Shown here: piece by piece, positions 1-6,782 of the stretch | Layout: each line of letters starts with the position of its first letter | Numbering within the stretch: position 1 is the stretch's first letter | Assembly: GCA_902495085.1 (NCBI GenBank) | Contig: CABUWA010000090.1 | Location: 1 to 7,582, forward strand | Source: an uncultured Collinsella sp. | GTDB taxonomy: Bacteria; Actinomycetota; Coriobacteriia; Coriobacteriales; Coriobacteriaceae | Reading direction: 5' to 3' | Length of the DNA stretch: 7,582 bases | Made by a program: the position numbers and the translations under genes | The notes under the pieces: model-generated | Told to the model about the DNA's origin: nothing | The model's input: the letters and a program-made list of their open reading frames with translations, nothing else | Databases searched by the model: none

Positions 1-111
1 ACCGGTATCGAGGACGGCCGTCTTTCCGATATCGCTCCGACCATGCTCACCATGGCTGGTATTGAGCCTTCCGCCGAGATGACGGGCCGCGTGCTCGCCA
101 CCGAGGCCTAA
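1..111 (+). CDS. gpmI: 2,3-bisphosphoglycerate-independent phosphoglycerate mutase, C-terminal end (partial)
   Basis: The window opens inside this gene; the last 36 codons and the TAA stop are present. The residues read TGIEDGRLSDIAPTMLTMAG, then IEPSAEMTGRVLATEA. This matches the C-terminus of cofactor-independent phosphoglycerate mutase, where an L-x-DIAPT-hL-x-hhG block is followed by an EMTG-x-hL ending. The enzyme interconverts 3- and 2-phosphoglycerate in cytosolic glycolysis using two metal ions. The catalytic serine and metal ligands lie upstream of the window and cannot be checked. A downstream secG is consistent with the common Gram-positive order of glycolytic genes followed by secG. 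An intrinsic terminator begins 27 nt after the stop, so this transcription unit appears to end here. Other alkaline-phosphatase-superfamily enzymes share part of this tail, but the DIAPT/EMTG combination favours GpmI. Confidence 0.85.
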   Translation, partial: TGIEDGRLSDIAPTMLTMAGIEPSAEMTGRVLATEA

Positions 112-137
112 GAGAAAACTCCAAGCGTTTTCTTGCA

Positions 138-170
138 GGGGGTTGCCCATATTCGGGCAACCCCCTTTTT
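138..170 (+). terminator. Intrinsic terminator after gpmI
   Basis: A perfect 11-bp GC-rich stem (138-148 with 155-165, GGGGGTTGCCC and its complement) closes a 6-nt loop and is followed directly by five T residues. This is a classical rho-independent terminator. It separates gpmI from secG, so secG needs its own promoter. Confidence 0.93.
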
Positions 171-229
171 GGTATTTCTGCCATTTCCGCACCGTCCCCG
201 AGTGGCAGGTAGGGGAGAGCGGGGGATTG

Positions 230-238
230 TGGTACAGT
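230..238 (+). promoter_or_regulatory. Candidate extended -10 promoter for secG
   Basis: TGGTACAGT fits the extended -10 pattern TGnTATAAT with four of six hexamer matches and the TG dinucleotide. No convincing -35 hexamer sits 16-18 bp upstream. Transcription would start near 245, giving a leader of about 30 nt before the secG start. A promoter is expected between the gpmI terminator and secG, but the exact site is inferred. Confidence 0.4.
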
Positions 239-274
239 ACTGGAGTTTGAATTGTTCTATTAAGGAGCTTATCT

Positions 275-529
275 ATGGGTCCGTTCCAGATTCTTTTGTT
301 TGTCGTTTGGGCTGTTTCTGCCGTGGCGCTGACGATTCTCGTCCTGATGCATTCCGGTAAGGGTACCGGCGTTTCGGATATGATCGCTAGCTCGCTGTAT
401 AACTCCAGCTCTGCCACAGGTGTTATGGAGCAGAACCTCGACCGCCTGACCGTCATCATGGCTGTCGTGTTTGCCGTGTGCGTCGTGCTGTGCATGTTCT
501 TCTTCCCGCAGGGCATCGTGGGCTACTAA
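275..529 (+). CDS. secG: SecG, protein-export translocon subunit
   Basis: This 84-residue membrane protein is the small accessory subunit of the SecYEG channel, which supports SecA-driven export of unfolded preproteins. The predicted layout is a first membrane helix at about residues 3-25, the diagnostic HSGKGTG turn at 26-32, a polar serine-rich loop at 34-56, and a second helix at about 58-77. The length and two-helix plan match SecG of Gram-positive bacteria. The loop is degenerate compared with the proteobacterial LFG motif, which is normal for actinobacterial members. The start at 275 is supported by AAGGAG at 262-267 with a 7-nt spacer. The gene stands alone between two terminators and follows gpmI. 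The call rests on topology and the HSGKGTG turn. Confidence 0.88.
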   Translation: MGPFQILLFVVWAVSAVALTILVLMHSGKGTGVSDMIASSLYNSSSATGVMEQNLDRLTVIMAVVFAVCVVLCMFFFPQGIVGY

Positions 530-552
530 TCACGAGCCGCATAAGTACTTGT

Positions 553-583
553 AAAGGGTTCCGCAAGTGCGGGACCCTTTTTT
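553..583 (+). terminator. Intrinsic terminator after secG
   Basis: A 12-bp stem (553-564 with 569-580) containing one G-T wobble encloses the tetraloop AAGT. The 3' arm runs into six T residues (578-583). It lies 23 nt after the secG stop, so secG is probably transcribed on its own and the opp operon starts fresh downstream. Confidence 0.9.
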
Positions 584-645
584 GTTTACATATTCGTAGC
601 AGAGTCAAAAATATCACCACATACTGCGCCCAACTAAAGAAATTC

Positions 646-686
646 TTGACCGTTAACCGGAATTAGCCCCAAATCGTGCATAAAAT
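646..686 (+). promoter_or_regulatory. Probable promoter region of the opp operon
   Basis: The elements seen are TTGACC at 646-651 (five of six to TTGACA) and TAAAAT at 681-686 (five of six to TATAAT). The gap between them is 29 bp, too long for one standard promoter. Either the -10 is the weaker CCAAAT at 669-674 (17-bp spacer) or TAAAAT works with a poor -35. TAAAAT is embedded in a small dyad (GCAT at 678-681, ATGC at 685-688). The operon must start here because secG ends in a terminator, but the exact hexamers are uncertain. Confidence 0.35.
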
Positions 687-700
687 GCGCTACTGTATTG

Positions 701-752
701 CAAAACGTTGGCCTGTTGTGCATAACCAGCCATAGCAGCGGGCAGCGTTTTG
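701..752 (+). repeat. Nested inverted repeats in the oppA leader
   Basis: CAAAACGTTG at 701-710 pairs with CAGCGTTTTG at 743-752, giving 10 bp with one wobble. Starting at 709, overlapping the 3' end of that left arm and running into its loop, is an imperfect 24-bp palindrome (709-732) in which 9 of 12 half-positions match; its centre is TGCA at 719-722. The pair could be an operator dyad for a DNA-binding regulator or a stem-loop in the 5' leader of the opp transcript. No known riboswitch class is recognised. Confidence 0.5.
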
Positions 753-755
753 ATG

Positions 756-793
756 GTTCGGATCGGATTGTCTCGACATGTGTCCGACTGAAC
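756..793 (+). repeat. Leader hairpin upstream of the oppA ribosome binding site
   Basis: GTTC (756-759) pairs with GAAC (790-793), and TCGGA (763-767) pairs with TCCGA (783-787), with a small internal loop between the two helices. The structure ends 20 nt before the Shine-Dalgarno at 814. It could shape translation or mRNA stability of oppA. The stems are short, so folding is plausible rather than proven. Confidence 0.3.
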
Positions 794-813
794 ATTTCTT
801 TGTCCTATCTCAT

Positions 814-820
814 AAGGAGG
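814..820 (+). promoter_or_regulatory. Ribosome binding site that fixes the oppA start
   Basis: AAGGAGG is a perfect Shine-Dalgarno core placed 5 nt before the in-frame ATG at 826. The longer reading from ATG 778 lacks such a site and would place 16 polar residues before the signal peptide, so 826 is chosen. The ATG at 821 is out of frame. Confidence 0.85.
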
Positions 821-825
821 ATGGC

Positions 826-2502
826 ATGGCTGATTCTATGTTCCACCAGCCCGTTATGGGTCGTCGCGCCTTTGTTGGCGGCACCCTTGCTGCGAGCTCC
901 ATGGCTTTTCTTGCCGCATGTGGCAAGAAGGGCGGCGACGCTTCCGGTTCTGAGTCCGGTTCGACGCTGAACTTCTACATCAACAACCCGGTCTGCATCG
1001 ACCCCTACAACGTCCAGGAGGACCAGGGCACTCAGGTCGAGTATCAGCTCTTTGACGCTCTGACCTCTTACGACGCCGAGAAGGGCGAGATCGTTCCGCT
1101 GGCTTGCGAGTCCTTTGAGTCCAACGACGACGCCACCGAGTTTACCTTCAAGATCAAGAAGGCCAAGTTCCACAACGGTGACGACGTTACCTCTAAGTCC
1201 TTCAAGCTCGGTTGGGAGCGTCTGGTCAACACCAAGTCGGCCATCGCTACCGAGTATGGCCCTTCCGAGGTCTCCTATCACCTTTCCATGGTCGAGGGCT
1301 ATGACGATCTGCTTGCCGGTAACGCCACCGAGCTCAGCGGTGTTACGTGCCCTGACGATGAGACCCTCGTCGTCAAGCTGTCTTCCGCTTACGCCGACTT
1401 CCCCTTCGTCGCCTCTCACCCGGCTCTGGCCCCGGTTCCCGAGTGCGCCGAGTCCGATGTCAAGAGCTTCTACCTTGCCCCGGTCGGTAACGGCCCGTTC
1501 ATGATGGACGGCAAGTGGGAGGATGGCCAGGAGATCAACGTCAAGAAGTTCGACGATTACTATGGCGACAAGGCCAAGATCGATGGCATCCACTTCCAGG
1601 TCATCAAGGACATGGAGACCGCTTACAAGGAGTTCCAGGCCGGTAACCTCGATGTCTGCGACGTTCCCGTCGCTCAGATCGATGCCGCCAAGAAGGATCG
1701 CGGCGTGTCCAAGGACGGCTACACCATGGGTGACGGCGAGCGCATGCTGCTCGGCGCCGAGCCTTCCACCTACTACCTGACCTGCAACAACACGGCCGAG
1801 CCGTTCAACAACGCTGACCTGCGTAGGGGTATCTCCCTGGCCATTAACCGTGAGGCCATCTGCAAGACCATCTTCAAGGGTACCCGTACCCCCGCCGACG
1901 GCATTGTTCCTCCGGGCATCGATGGCTACAAGGAGGGCGCATGGGAGTTCTGCGCCTACGACGTCGACAAGGCTAACGAGTACCTCGACAAGGTTGCTCC
2001 TGCCGGTGCCAACGGTGACCGTGGCATTAGTGTGACCCTTTCCTACAACCAGGACGGTGGCCACAAGGAGATCATGGAGTCCATCATCGGCGACCTCGCC
2101 AAGGTTGGCGTTACCGCTGTCTCCGATACCCCCGAGTGGTCTGCCCTGCTCGAGCAGTATCAGAACTTTAACTATCAGTTCGGTCGTCTGGGCTGGATTG
2201 CCGACTACCCGATCATGGACAACTTCCTGTATCCGCTGTTCCACTCCGACTCCCTCGGTGGCGACAACCGCTCTGGTTACAACAACCCCGAGTTCGACGC
2301 CAAGGTCGACGAGGCTCGCACTACGGTTGACGACAAGGAGCGCGTCGCTAAGATGCAGGAGGCCGACGCAATGGTCGCTGCCGACTGCCCGGTCATCCCG
2401 GTGATGTTCTACACGCACACCATCGCCGGCTCCGATCGCATCAAGCACCTCTATGTCGATCCGCAGAAGCACGCCGATCTGGGTACCGCTGAGCTCGCTT
2501 AA
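826..2502 (+). CDS. oppA: Oligopeptide/dipeptide ABC transporter substrate-binding lipoprotein
   Basis: OppA captures peptides outside the cell and delivers them to the OppBC channel. The 558-residue protein is close to the usual length for family 5 solute-binding proteins. The N-terminus has a twin-arginine GRRAFVGG stretch (residues 12-19), a hydrophobic segment, and the lipobox LAAC with the lipidated cysteine at 32. A serine/glycine linker follows. Family hallmarks are FHNGDDVTS (115-123), PVGNGPF (219-225), the DLRRGISLAINRE block (331-343) followed by a PADGIVPPG segment, and an aromatic ligand-lid region around DYPIMDN (460-466). The start at 826 is set by AAGGAGG at 814-820. The gene is first in the operon and is separated from oppB by 156 nt containing a stem-loop, suggesting higher expression than the membrane genes. 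Peptide length preference cannot be read from sequence, so Dpp or App naming is equally possible. Related family members bind nickel or sugars, but the oppD/oppF pair favours peptides. Confidence 0.9.
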   Translation: MADSMFHQPVMGRRAFVGGTLAASSMAFLAACGKKGGDASGSESGSTLNFYINNPVCIDPYNVQEDQGTQVEYQLFDALTSYDAEKGEIVPLACESFESNDDATEFTFKIKKAKFHNGDDVTSKSFKLGWERLVNTKSAIATEYGPSEVSYHLSMVEGYDDLLAGNATELSGVTCPDDETLVVKLSSAYADFPFVASHPALAPVPECAESDVKSFYLAPVGNGPFMMDGKWEDGQEINVKKFDDYYGDKAKIDGIHFQVIKDMETAYKEFQAGNLDVCDVPVAQIDAAKKDRGVSKDGYTMGDGERMLLGAEPSTYYLTCNNTAEPFNNADLRRGISLAINREAICKTIFKGTRTPADGIVPPGIDGYKEGAWEFCAYDVDKANEYLDKVAPAGANGDRGISVTLSYNQDGGHKEIMESIIGDLAKVGVTAVSDTPEWSALLEQYQNFNYQFGRLGWIADYPIMDNFLYPLFHSDSLGGDNRSGYNNPEFDAKVDEARTTVDDKERVAKMQEADAMVAADCPVIPVMFYTHTIAGSDRIKHLYVDPQKHADLGTAELA

Positions 2503-2599
2503 GAGTTTGCAGCTTCCGTGAGGGTCAAGTATTTACGTAGACCTCATGGGAAACATACAGTTCTCCCTAACCTGGGGTAAACTGGCTGATGGTAATTTT

Positions 2600-2627
2600 G
2601 GGATGCCGGTCTGGCGATCGGCATCCC
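2600..2627 (+). terminator. Stem-loop between oppA and oppB (attenuating or stabilising)
   Basis: GGGATGCCG (2600-2608) pairs perfectly with CGGCATCCC (2619-2627), and a T-A pair extends it to 10 bp around a 10-nt loop. Only three T residues follow, so it is at best a weak intrinsic terminator. In binding-protein operons such structures commonly cut read-through to the permease genes or protect the 3' end of the oppA message. A smaller possible hairpin lies upstream (2519-2526 with 2540-2546, one bulge). Confidence 0.65.
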
Positions 2628-2658
2628 ATTTAGGTTAATCCCTAGATAGGGGAGTGGT

Positions 2659-3696
2659 ATGGGTAAGTACATCGTTAAACGTGTGCTTCAGTTCATCCCG
2701 GTGTTTTTGGGCGTTACGCTGATTCTGTTCGCCCTCCAGAATATCGTGCCGGGAGATCCGATCAAGCTGATCGGTGGAGACAAGGCTCTGTCCCCCGAGG
2801 TGGAGCTTCAGCTTCGTGTTCGCTATCACCTGGTCCAGACGGACGAGGACGGCAACGCGATCCTTGACGAGAACGGCGACCCCGTTCAAACGTCGCTCGT
2901 GGACCGTTACTTGTATTACATGAACGGCCTGCTTCATGGCGATCTGGGCAATTCGTATCAGCGCAAGCTGCCGGTTACGGATATCTTTGCCCAGAAGTAT
3001 CCGTATACGGTCAAACTTGCCGCGTGCGCCATCGTGCTCGAGGCAATTATGGGTATCGGTGCGGGTATCATCTCGGCGGTAAAGCGTTATTCCTTCTGGG
3101 ATATTTTGGTAACGCTCACCACGTCGATCCTCGTTGCGGTCCCGGCCTTCTGGCTCGGTATGTTGCTGCAGCTGTTCTTTGGCGTCATCCTCAAGGACGC
3201 CACGGGCGGTGCAATCTCCATGCCGATCTCGGGTGCCGGCGGTTCCAGCTCTCAGTATCAGGATTGGATGCACTATGTGCTTCCGACCATTACGCTGGCT
3301 TCGGTTTCGACCGCTTATGCTGCGCGCATCATGCGCTCGCAGCTGCTTGACGTCATGAATCAGGATTACATCCGTACGGCAAAGGCCAAGGGTCTCTCCA
3401 ATCGTGCGATCATCGTCAAGCATGCGCTTAAGAATGCACTCATCCCCGTCGTTACCTATATTGGTGTCGACTTTGGCGGCATGCTTTCGGGCGCCATCCT
3501 GACCGAGACGGTCTTTAACTGGCCCGGTATCGGCTATGAGGTCTATCGCGCCATTAGCATGCGTGACTGGCCCATCGTTATGGGCGGCGTTACGCTCATC
3601 GTCGTCGTCGTTATGGTGATCAACCTGCTCGTCGACATTAGCTATGCATTCCTCGACCCGCGCATCCGCCTTGGCGGTCCGTCGGATAAGGCCTAA
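2659..3696 (+). CDS. oppB: Oligopeptide ABC transporter permease OppB
   Basis: This is one of the two membrane subunits forming the peptide channel. It has 345 residues with a predicted first helix at about 9-29. The N-terminal pattern RVLQFIPVFLGVTLILF followed by PGDP is typical of OppB/DppB permeases. The coupling (EAA) loop that contacts the ATPases is DYIRTAKAKGLS (236-247), followed by ALKNALIPV and later the ILTETVFNWPGIG block. About five further helices precede the C-terminal DPRIRLGG. The start at 2659 has AGGGGAG at 2648-2654 with a 4-nt spacer. The protein is roughly 30-40 residues longer than the common 305-315. The extra length comes mainly from an acidic insert at about residues 60-77 in the first extracellular loop and a glycine/serine-rich stretch around 180-200. 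oppC starts 14 nt downstream, so translation is probably coupled. Confidence 0.92.
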   Translation: MGKYIVKRVLQFIPVFLGVTLILFALQNIVPGDPIKLIGGDKALSPEVELQLRVRYHLVQTDEDGNAILDENGDPVQTSLVDRYLYYMNGLLHGDLGNSYQRKLPVTDIFAQKYPYTVKLAACAIVLEAIMGIGAGIISAVKRYSFWDILVTLTTSILVAVPAFWLGMLLQLFFGVILKDATGGAISMPISGAGGSSSQYQDWMHYVLPTITLASVSTAYAARIMRSQLLDVMNQDYIRTAKAKGLSNRAIIVKHALKNALIPVVTYIGVDFGGMLSGAILTETVFNWPGIGYEVYRAISMRDWPIVMGGVTLIVVVVMVINLLVDISYAFLDPRIRLGGPSDKA

Positions 3697-3710
3697 GGGA
3701 GGTACGTCTC

Positions 3711-4646
3711 ATGCAGGAAACTGATTCTCAGTCTCAGGAGCAGGCTACCGCCACCAAGGCCGCATCTGCTCCCGCCAAGTCCCGCACGCTGTGGGGCGAC
3801 GCTTTTAAGCGTCTTCGTAAGAACAAGCTCGCCGTTATCGGTGTCTGCTGGATCATCATCGTCGTTGTGGTTGCCCTGACCGCAGATCTGTGGGCTAAGC
3901 CCTGGCTCGGTTCCCCGACGGCTTCCGACTCGACCACTATGGCCGAGACGTCGCTGTTGGCTCCGTGTGCAGAGCACCCGTTTGGCACCGACGCCCTTGG
4001 TCGTGACATTCTCGTCCGCGTTATCTACGGTGCGCGCGTTTCGCTGTCCGTCGGAATTATGGCCACCGCGATCTCCACGCTAATTGGTCTGGTCATGGGT
4101 GCTCTGGCCGGTTTCTACGGCGGCATCTGGGATACGATCATCATGCGCTGTGCGGACATCTTCCTGGCGTTCCCGTACGTGCTGTTCGTTGTCGCCATGA
4201 TCGCCGTTATCGGCCGTGGCCTTCAGAACGTCTTTATCGCCATCGGTATTCTCGGCTGGCCTTCGATTGCGCGCGTCTTCCGATCCGCGATCCTGACGGT
4301 CAAGGAAAATGACTATGTTGATGCTGCGCGCGCGATGGGTGCATCCGATGCTCGTATCGTCGTGCGTCACATCTTCCCGAACTCCGTCGCCTCCATCGTG
4401 GTCTACGCGACCATGAACATTGGTGGCGCCATTCTGACCGAGTCCGCTCTGTCCTTCCTCGGCATGGGCGTTATTCCGCCTACGCCTTCGTGGGGCTCCA
4501 TGATTCAGGACGGTCAGCAGTATCTTCTGACCGCTCCCTGGATGATGATCATGCCCGGTCTGGCAATTCTCTCGACGGTGCTCGCCTTCACCCTGCTGGG
4601 TGACGGTCTGCGCGACGCCCTCGACGTCAAGATGAAGGACGCATAA
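3711..4646 (+). CDS. oppC: Oligopeptide ABC transporter permease OppC
   Basis: This is the second channel-forming permease, partner of OppB. It has 311 residues, close to the family norm. Residues 1-25 are polar and probably disordered in the cytoplasm. The OppC N-terminal domain follows: LWGDAFKRLRKNKLAVIG, then a helix at about 38-58. The signature HPFGTDALGRD starts at residue 89 in the extracellular segment before the core permease fold. The EAA coupling loop is DYVDAARAMGAS (201-212). The SFLGMGVIPPTPSWG segment before the last helices is also characteristic. The AAGGGAGG ribosome binding site (3695-3702) overlaps the oppB stop codon with an 8-nt spacer, a strong sign of translational coupling. 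oppD begins 2 nt after the stop. Confidence 0.93.
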   Translation: MQETDSQSQEQATATKAASAPAKSRTLWGDAFKRLRKNKLAVIGVCWIIIVVVVALTADLWAKPWLGSPTASDSTTMAETSLLAPCAEHPFGTDALGRDILVRVIYGARVSLSVGIMATAISTLIGLVMGALAGFYGGIWDTIIMRCADIFLAFPYVLFVVAMIAVIGRGLQNVFIAIGILGWPSIARVFRSAILTVKENDYVDAARAMGASDARIVVRHIFPNSVASIVVYATMNIGGAILTESALSFLGMGVIPPTPSWGSMIQDGQQYLLTAPWMMIMPGLAILSTVLAFTLLGDGLRDALDVKMKDA

Positions 4647-4648
4647 GG

Positions 4649-5740
4649 ATGAAGAAGAACAAGAACTATGTGGACCTGAAGGACCAGCCGGTTCCTGAGG
4701 GCCAGCATCTGCTCGAGGTCGATGACCTTAAGATGTATTTCCACACCGAGGATGGCGTTGTTCGCGCTGTCGACGGTGTCTCCTACACGCTCGATCGCGG
4801 CGAGACCCTGGGCGTCGTCGGTGAGTCCGGCTCCGGTAAGTCCGTGACCGCCATGACCATCATGGGTCTTATCTCGATGCCTCCGGGAAAGATTGAGGGC
4901 GGTGACGTTCGCTATCGCGGTCGCTCCATCCTCGAAATGACCGAGGAAGAGATGCAGCACATTCGCGGTAACGACATCGCGATGATCTTCCAGGATCCTA
5001 TGACCTCCTTGAACCCGGTCTATAAGATTGGCAAGCAGGTGGGCGAGGGTCTTCGTCTGCACCGTGGCTACTCCAAGCAGGAGGCGCTCAAGCGCGCTAC
5101 CGAGCTTTTGGACCTCGTGGGTATCCCCGAGCCCGAGAAGCGCGTCAATGAGTATCCGCACCAGTTCTCCGGCGGTATGCGTCAGCGTGTCATGATCGCT
5201 ATGGCTCTTGCCTGCGATCCCGATATCCTGATTGCCGACGAGCCCACGACGGCTCTGGACGTTACCATTCAGGCTCAGATTATCGAGCTCATGCAGGAAA
5301 TGCAGGAGAAGAACGGCAACGCCATCATCATGATTACCCATGACCTGGGCGTCGTTGCCGATATGGCTGATAAGATCATGGTTATGTACGCCGGCCGTCC
5401 CGTCGAGTTCGGTACTGCTGAGGAAATCTTCTACGAGAGTCGCCACCCCTACACCTGGGGCCTTATCCGCTCCATCCCGGAGCAGGCCATCGAAGAGAAG
5501 AAGCCGCTTACGCCGATTCACGGCAACCCGCCTTCGCTCATGAACCTGCCCGAGGGCTGCGTGTTCTCGCCTCGTTGTCCCTATGCGACCGATAAGTGCC
5601 GCAAGCAGCGCCCCGAGCGCGTTGTCACCGAGTCTGGTCATTACTCTGCGTGCCACTACTCCGATGACCCCGAGTTCCTCAAGAACGCTCCTGAGACGTC
5701 CCGTACGCGCAAGGATTCCAAGAAGGGAGGCGAGGCGTAA
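4649..5740 (+). CDS. oppD: Oligopeptide ABC transporter ATP-binding protein OppD
   Basis: OppD is one of two cytoplasmic ATPases that power peptide import. All nucleotide-binding motifs are intact in its 363 residues: Walker A GESGSGKS (58-65), Q-loop FQDP (114-117), ABC signature FSGGMRQR (173-180), Walker B ending DEPT (197-200), D-loop TALD (201-204) and switch histidine H231. The C-terminal oligopeptide/dipeptide domain follows, with cysteines at 304, 310, 317 and 335. This C-x5-C-x6-C-x17-C pattern corresponds to the cluster reported to bind a [4Fe-4S] centre in some OppD/DppD proteins. The last 20 residues are charged and lysine-rich. The start is 2 nt after the oppC stop, with GAAGGA at 4634-4639 inside oppC as ribosome binding site (9-nt spacer). 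The stop overlaps the oppF start by one base. Confidence 0.93.
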   Translation: MKKNKNYVDLKDQPVPEGQHLLEVDDLKMYFHTEDGVVRAVDGVSYTLDRGETLGVVGESGSGKSVTAMTIMGLISMPPGKIEGGDVRYRGRSILEMTEEEMQHIRGNDIAMIFQDPMTSLNPVYKIGKQVGEGLRLHRGYSKQEALKRATELLDLVGIPEPEKRVNEYPHQFSGGMRQRVMIAMALACDPDILIADEPTTALDVTIQAQIIELMQEMQEKNGNAIIMITHDLGVVADMADKIMVMYAGRPVEFGTAEEIFYESRHPYTWGLIRSIPEQAIEEKKPLTPIHGNPPSLMNLPEGCVFSPRCPYATDKCRKQRPERVVTESGHYSACHYSDDPEFLKNAPETSRTRKDSKKGGEA

Positions 5741-6768
5741 TGGCAGATACCAACGAGCGTACTCCGTTGCTGAAGGTCGAGCACCTCTCTAAGGAGTTCC
5801 CCGCTGAGTCCGGCATGTTCGCCAAGCGTTTTTCCAAGCGTGTCGTCTCTGCTGTAAATGACATCTCTTTTGAGATTTATCCGGGCGAGACCTTTGGCTT
5901 GGTCGGCGAGTCTGGTTGCGGTAAGTCCACCACGGGCCGCACCATCATGCGCTTGACCAAGCCGACCGCCGGTAAGGTGTTCTTCCAGGGCAAAGATGTT
6001 GCCGAGATGAGCAAGCATGAGATCAAGGACATGCGTCGCGAAATGCAGTTTATCTTCCAGGATCCTTATGCTTCGCTGAACCCTCGTATGACCATTGGCG
6101 AGATCGTCTCCGAGCCCATGACCATTCACGGCGTGGGCACCAAGGAGGAGCGTATTGAGCGTGTCCGCGAGCTGCTGGACGTCGTCGGTCTGAACCCCGA
6201 GCACATCAACCGCTATCCGCACGAGTTCTCCGGCGGTCAGCGTCAGCGTGTCGGCATTGCCCGCGCATTTGCGCTGAAGCCCAAGCTGATCATCTGCGAC
6301 GAGCCTGTCTCTGCACTTGACGTTTCCATTCAGGCCCAGGTTCTGAACCTTCTTAAGGAGCTCCAGGACAAGTTCGGTACGGCTTATCTCTTCATTGCTC
6401 ACGACCTCTCTGTCGTGCAGCATATCTCCGACCGTGTTGCCGTTATGTATCTGGGTAAGATGGTCGAGGTTTCGGACTGGAAGACGCTCTACAGCGAGCC
6501 TCACCATCCGTACACGCAGTCGCTGCTGTCTGCCGTGCCGGTGCCCGATCCTGATATCCAGAAGACCCGCAAGCGCATCATCCTCGCCGGCGATCCGCCG
6601 TCACCGCTGGATCCGCCGACCGGCTGCCGTTTCCACACGCGCTGCCCGATCGCGCAGGGCATCTGCTCCGAAAAGCTTCCTGAGTTTAAGGAAGTTGCCC
6701 CGGGTCACTGCTGCGCTTGTCACTTCGCGGAGCCGTTCCCGATCAAGGAATCGCACATCGACCTGTAG
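5740..6768 (+). CDS. oppF: Oligopeptide ABC transporter ATP-binding protein OppF
   Basis: OppF is the second ATPase and forms a heterodimer with OppD. It has 342 residues and complete motifs: Walker A GESGCGKS (56-63), Q-loop FQDP (106-109), signature FSGGQRQR (163-170), Walker B DEPV (187-190), D-loop SALD (191-194) and H221. The DEPVSALD form, as opposed to DEPTTALD in the preceding gene, is typical of OppF/DppF. The C-terminal domain has cysteines at 296, 302, 309, 324, 325 and 327 (GCRFHTRCP, then HCCACH), so it too could hold a metal cluster. The start codon overlaps the oppD stop (TAATG), with AAGGGAGG at 5723-5730 and a 9-nt spacer, so the two ATPases are probably made in equal amounts. 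It is the last gene of the operon. No ordinary T-tract terminator follows, but a 132-bp hairpin starts 14 nt after the stop. Confidence 0.93.
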   Translation: MADTNERTPLLKVEHLSKEFPAESGMFAKRFSKRVVSAVNDISFEIYPGETFGLVGESGCGKSTTGRTIMRLTKPTAGKVFFQGKDVAEMSKHEIKDMRREMQFIFQDPYASLNPRMTIGEIVSEPMTIHGVGTKEERIERVRELLDVVGLNPEHINRYPHEFSGGQRQRVGIARAFALKPKLIICDEPVSALDVSIQAQVLNLLKELQDKFGTAYLFIAHDLSVVQHISDRVAVMYLGKMVEVSDWKTLYSEPHHPYTQSLLSAVPVPDPDIQKTRKRIILAGDPPSPLDPPTGCRFHTRCPIAQGICSEKLPEFKEVAPGHCCACHFAEPFPIKESHIDL

Positions 6769-6782
6769 TCGGTTGTTTGTCC

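Noticed and set aside
133..360. A 75-codon plus-strand frame crossing the gpmI terminator and secG start
   Set aside because: It spans a terminator and overlaps secG in another frame with no ribosome binding site.
778..825. Upstream ATG as the oppA start
   Set aside because: The ATG at 826 has a perfect AAGGAGG at 5 nt and places the signal peptide close to the N-terminus; the 778 start has neither feature.
805..2472. A 555-codon open frame on the minus strand opposite oppA
   Set aside because: It mirrors the strongly biased codon use of oppA, has a valine/leucine/aspartate-rich low-information composition and no ribosome binding site. The plus-strand gene has full family motifs.
2635..3423. 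A 262-codon minus-strand frame opposite oppB
   Set aside because: It is arginine/aspartate-rich antisense of a hydrophobic permease, with no ribosome binding site.
4514..6507. Long minus-strand open frames (380 and 283 codons) opposite oppD and oppF
   Set aside because: Their similar composition reflects the paralogous ATPase genes on the other strand; they lack start signals and recognisable domains.
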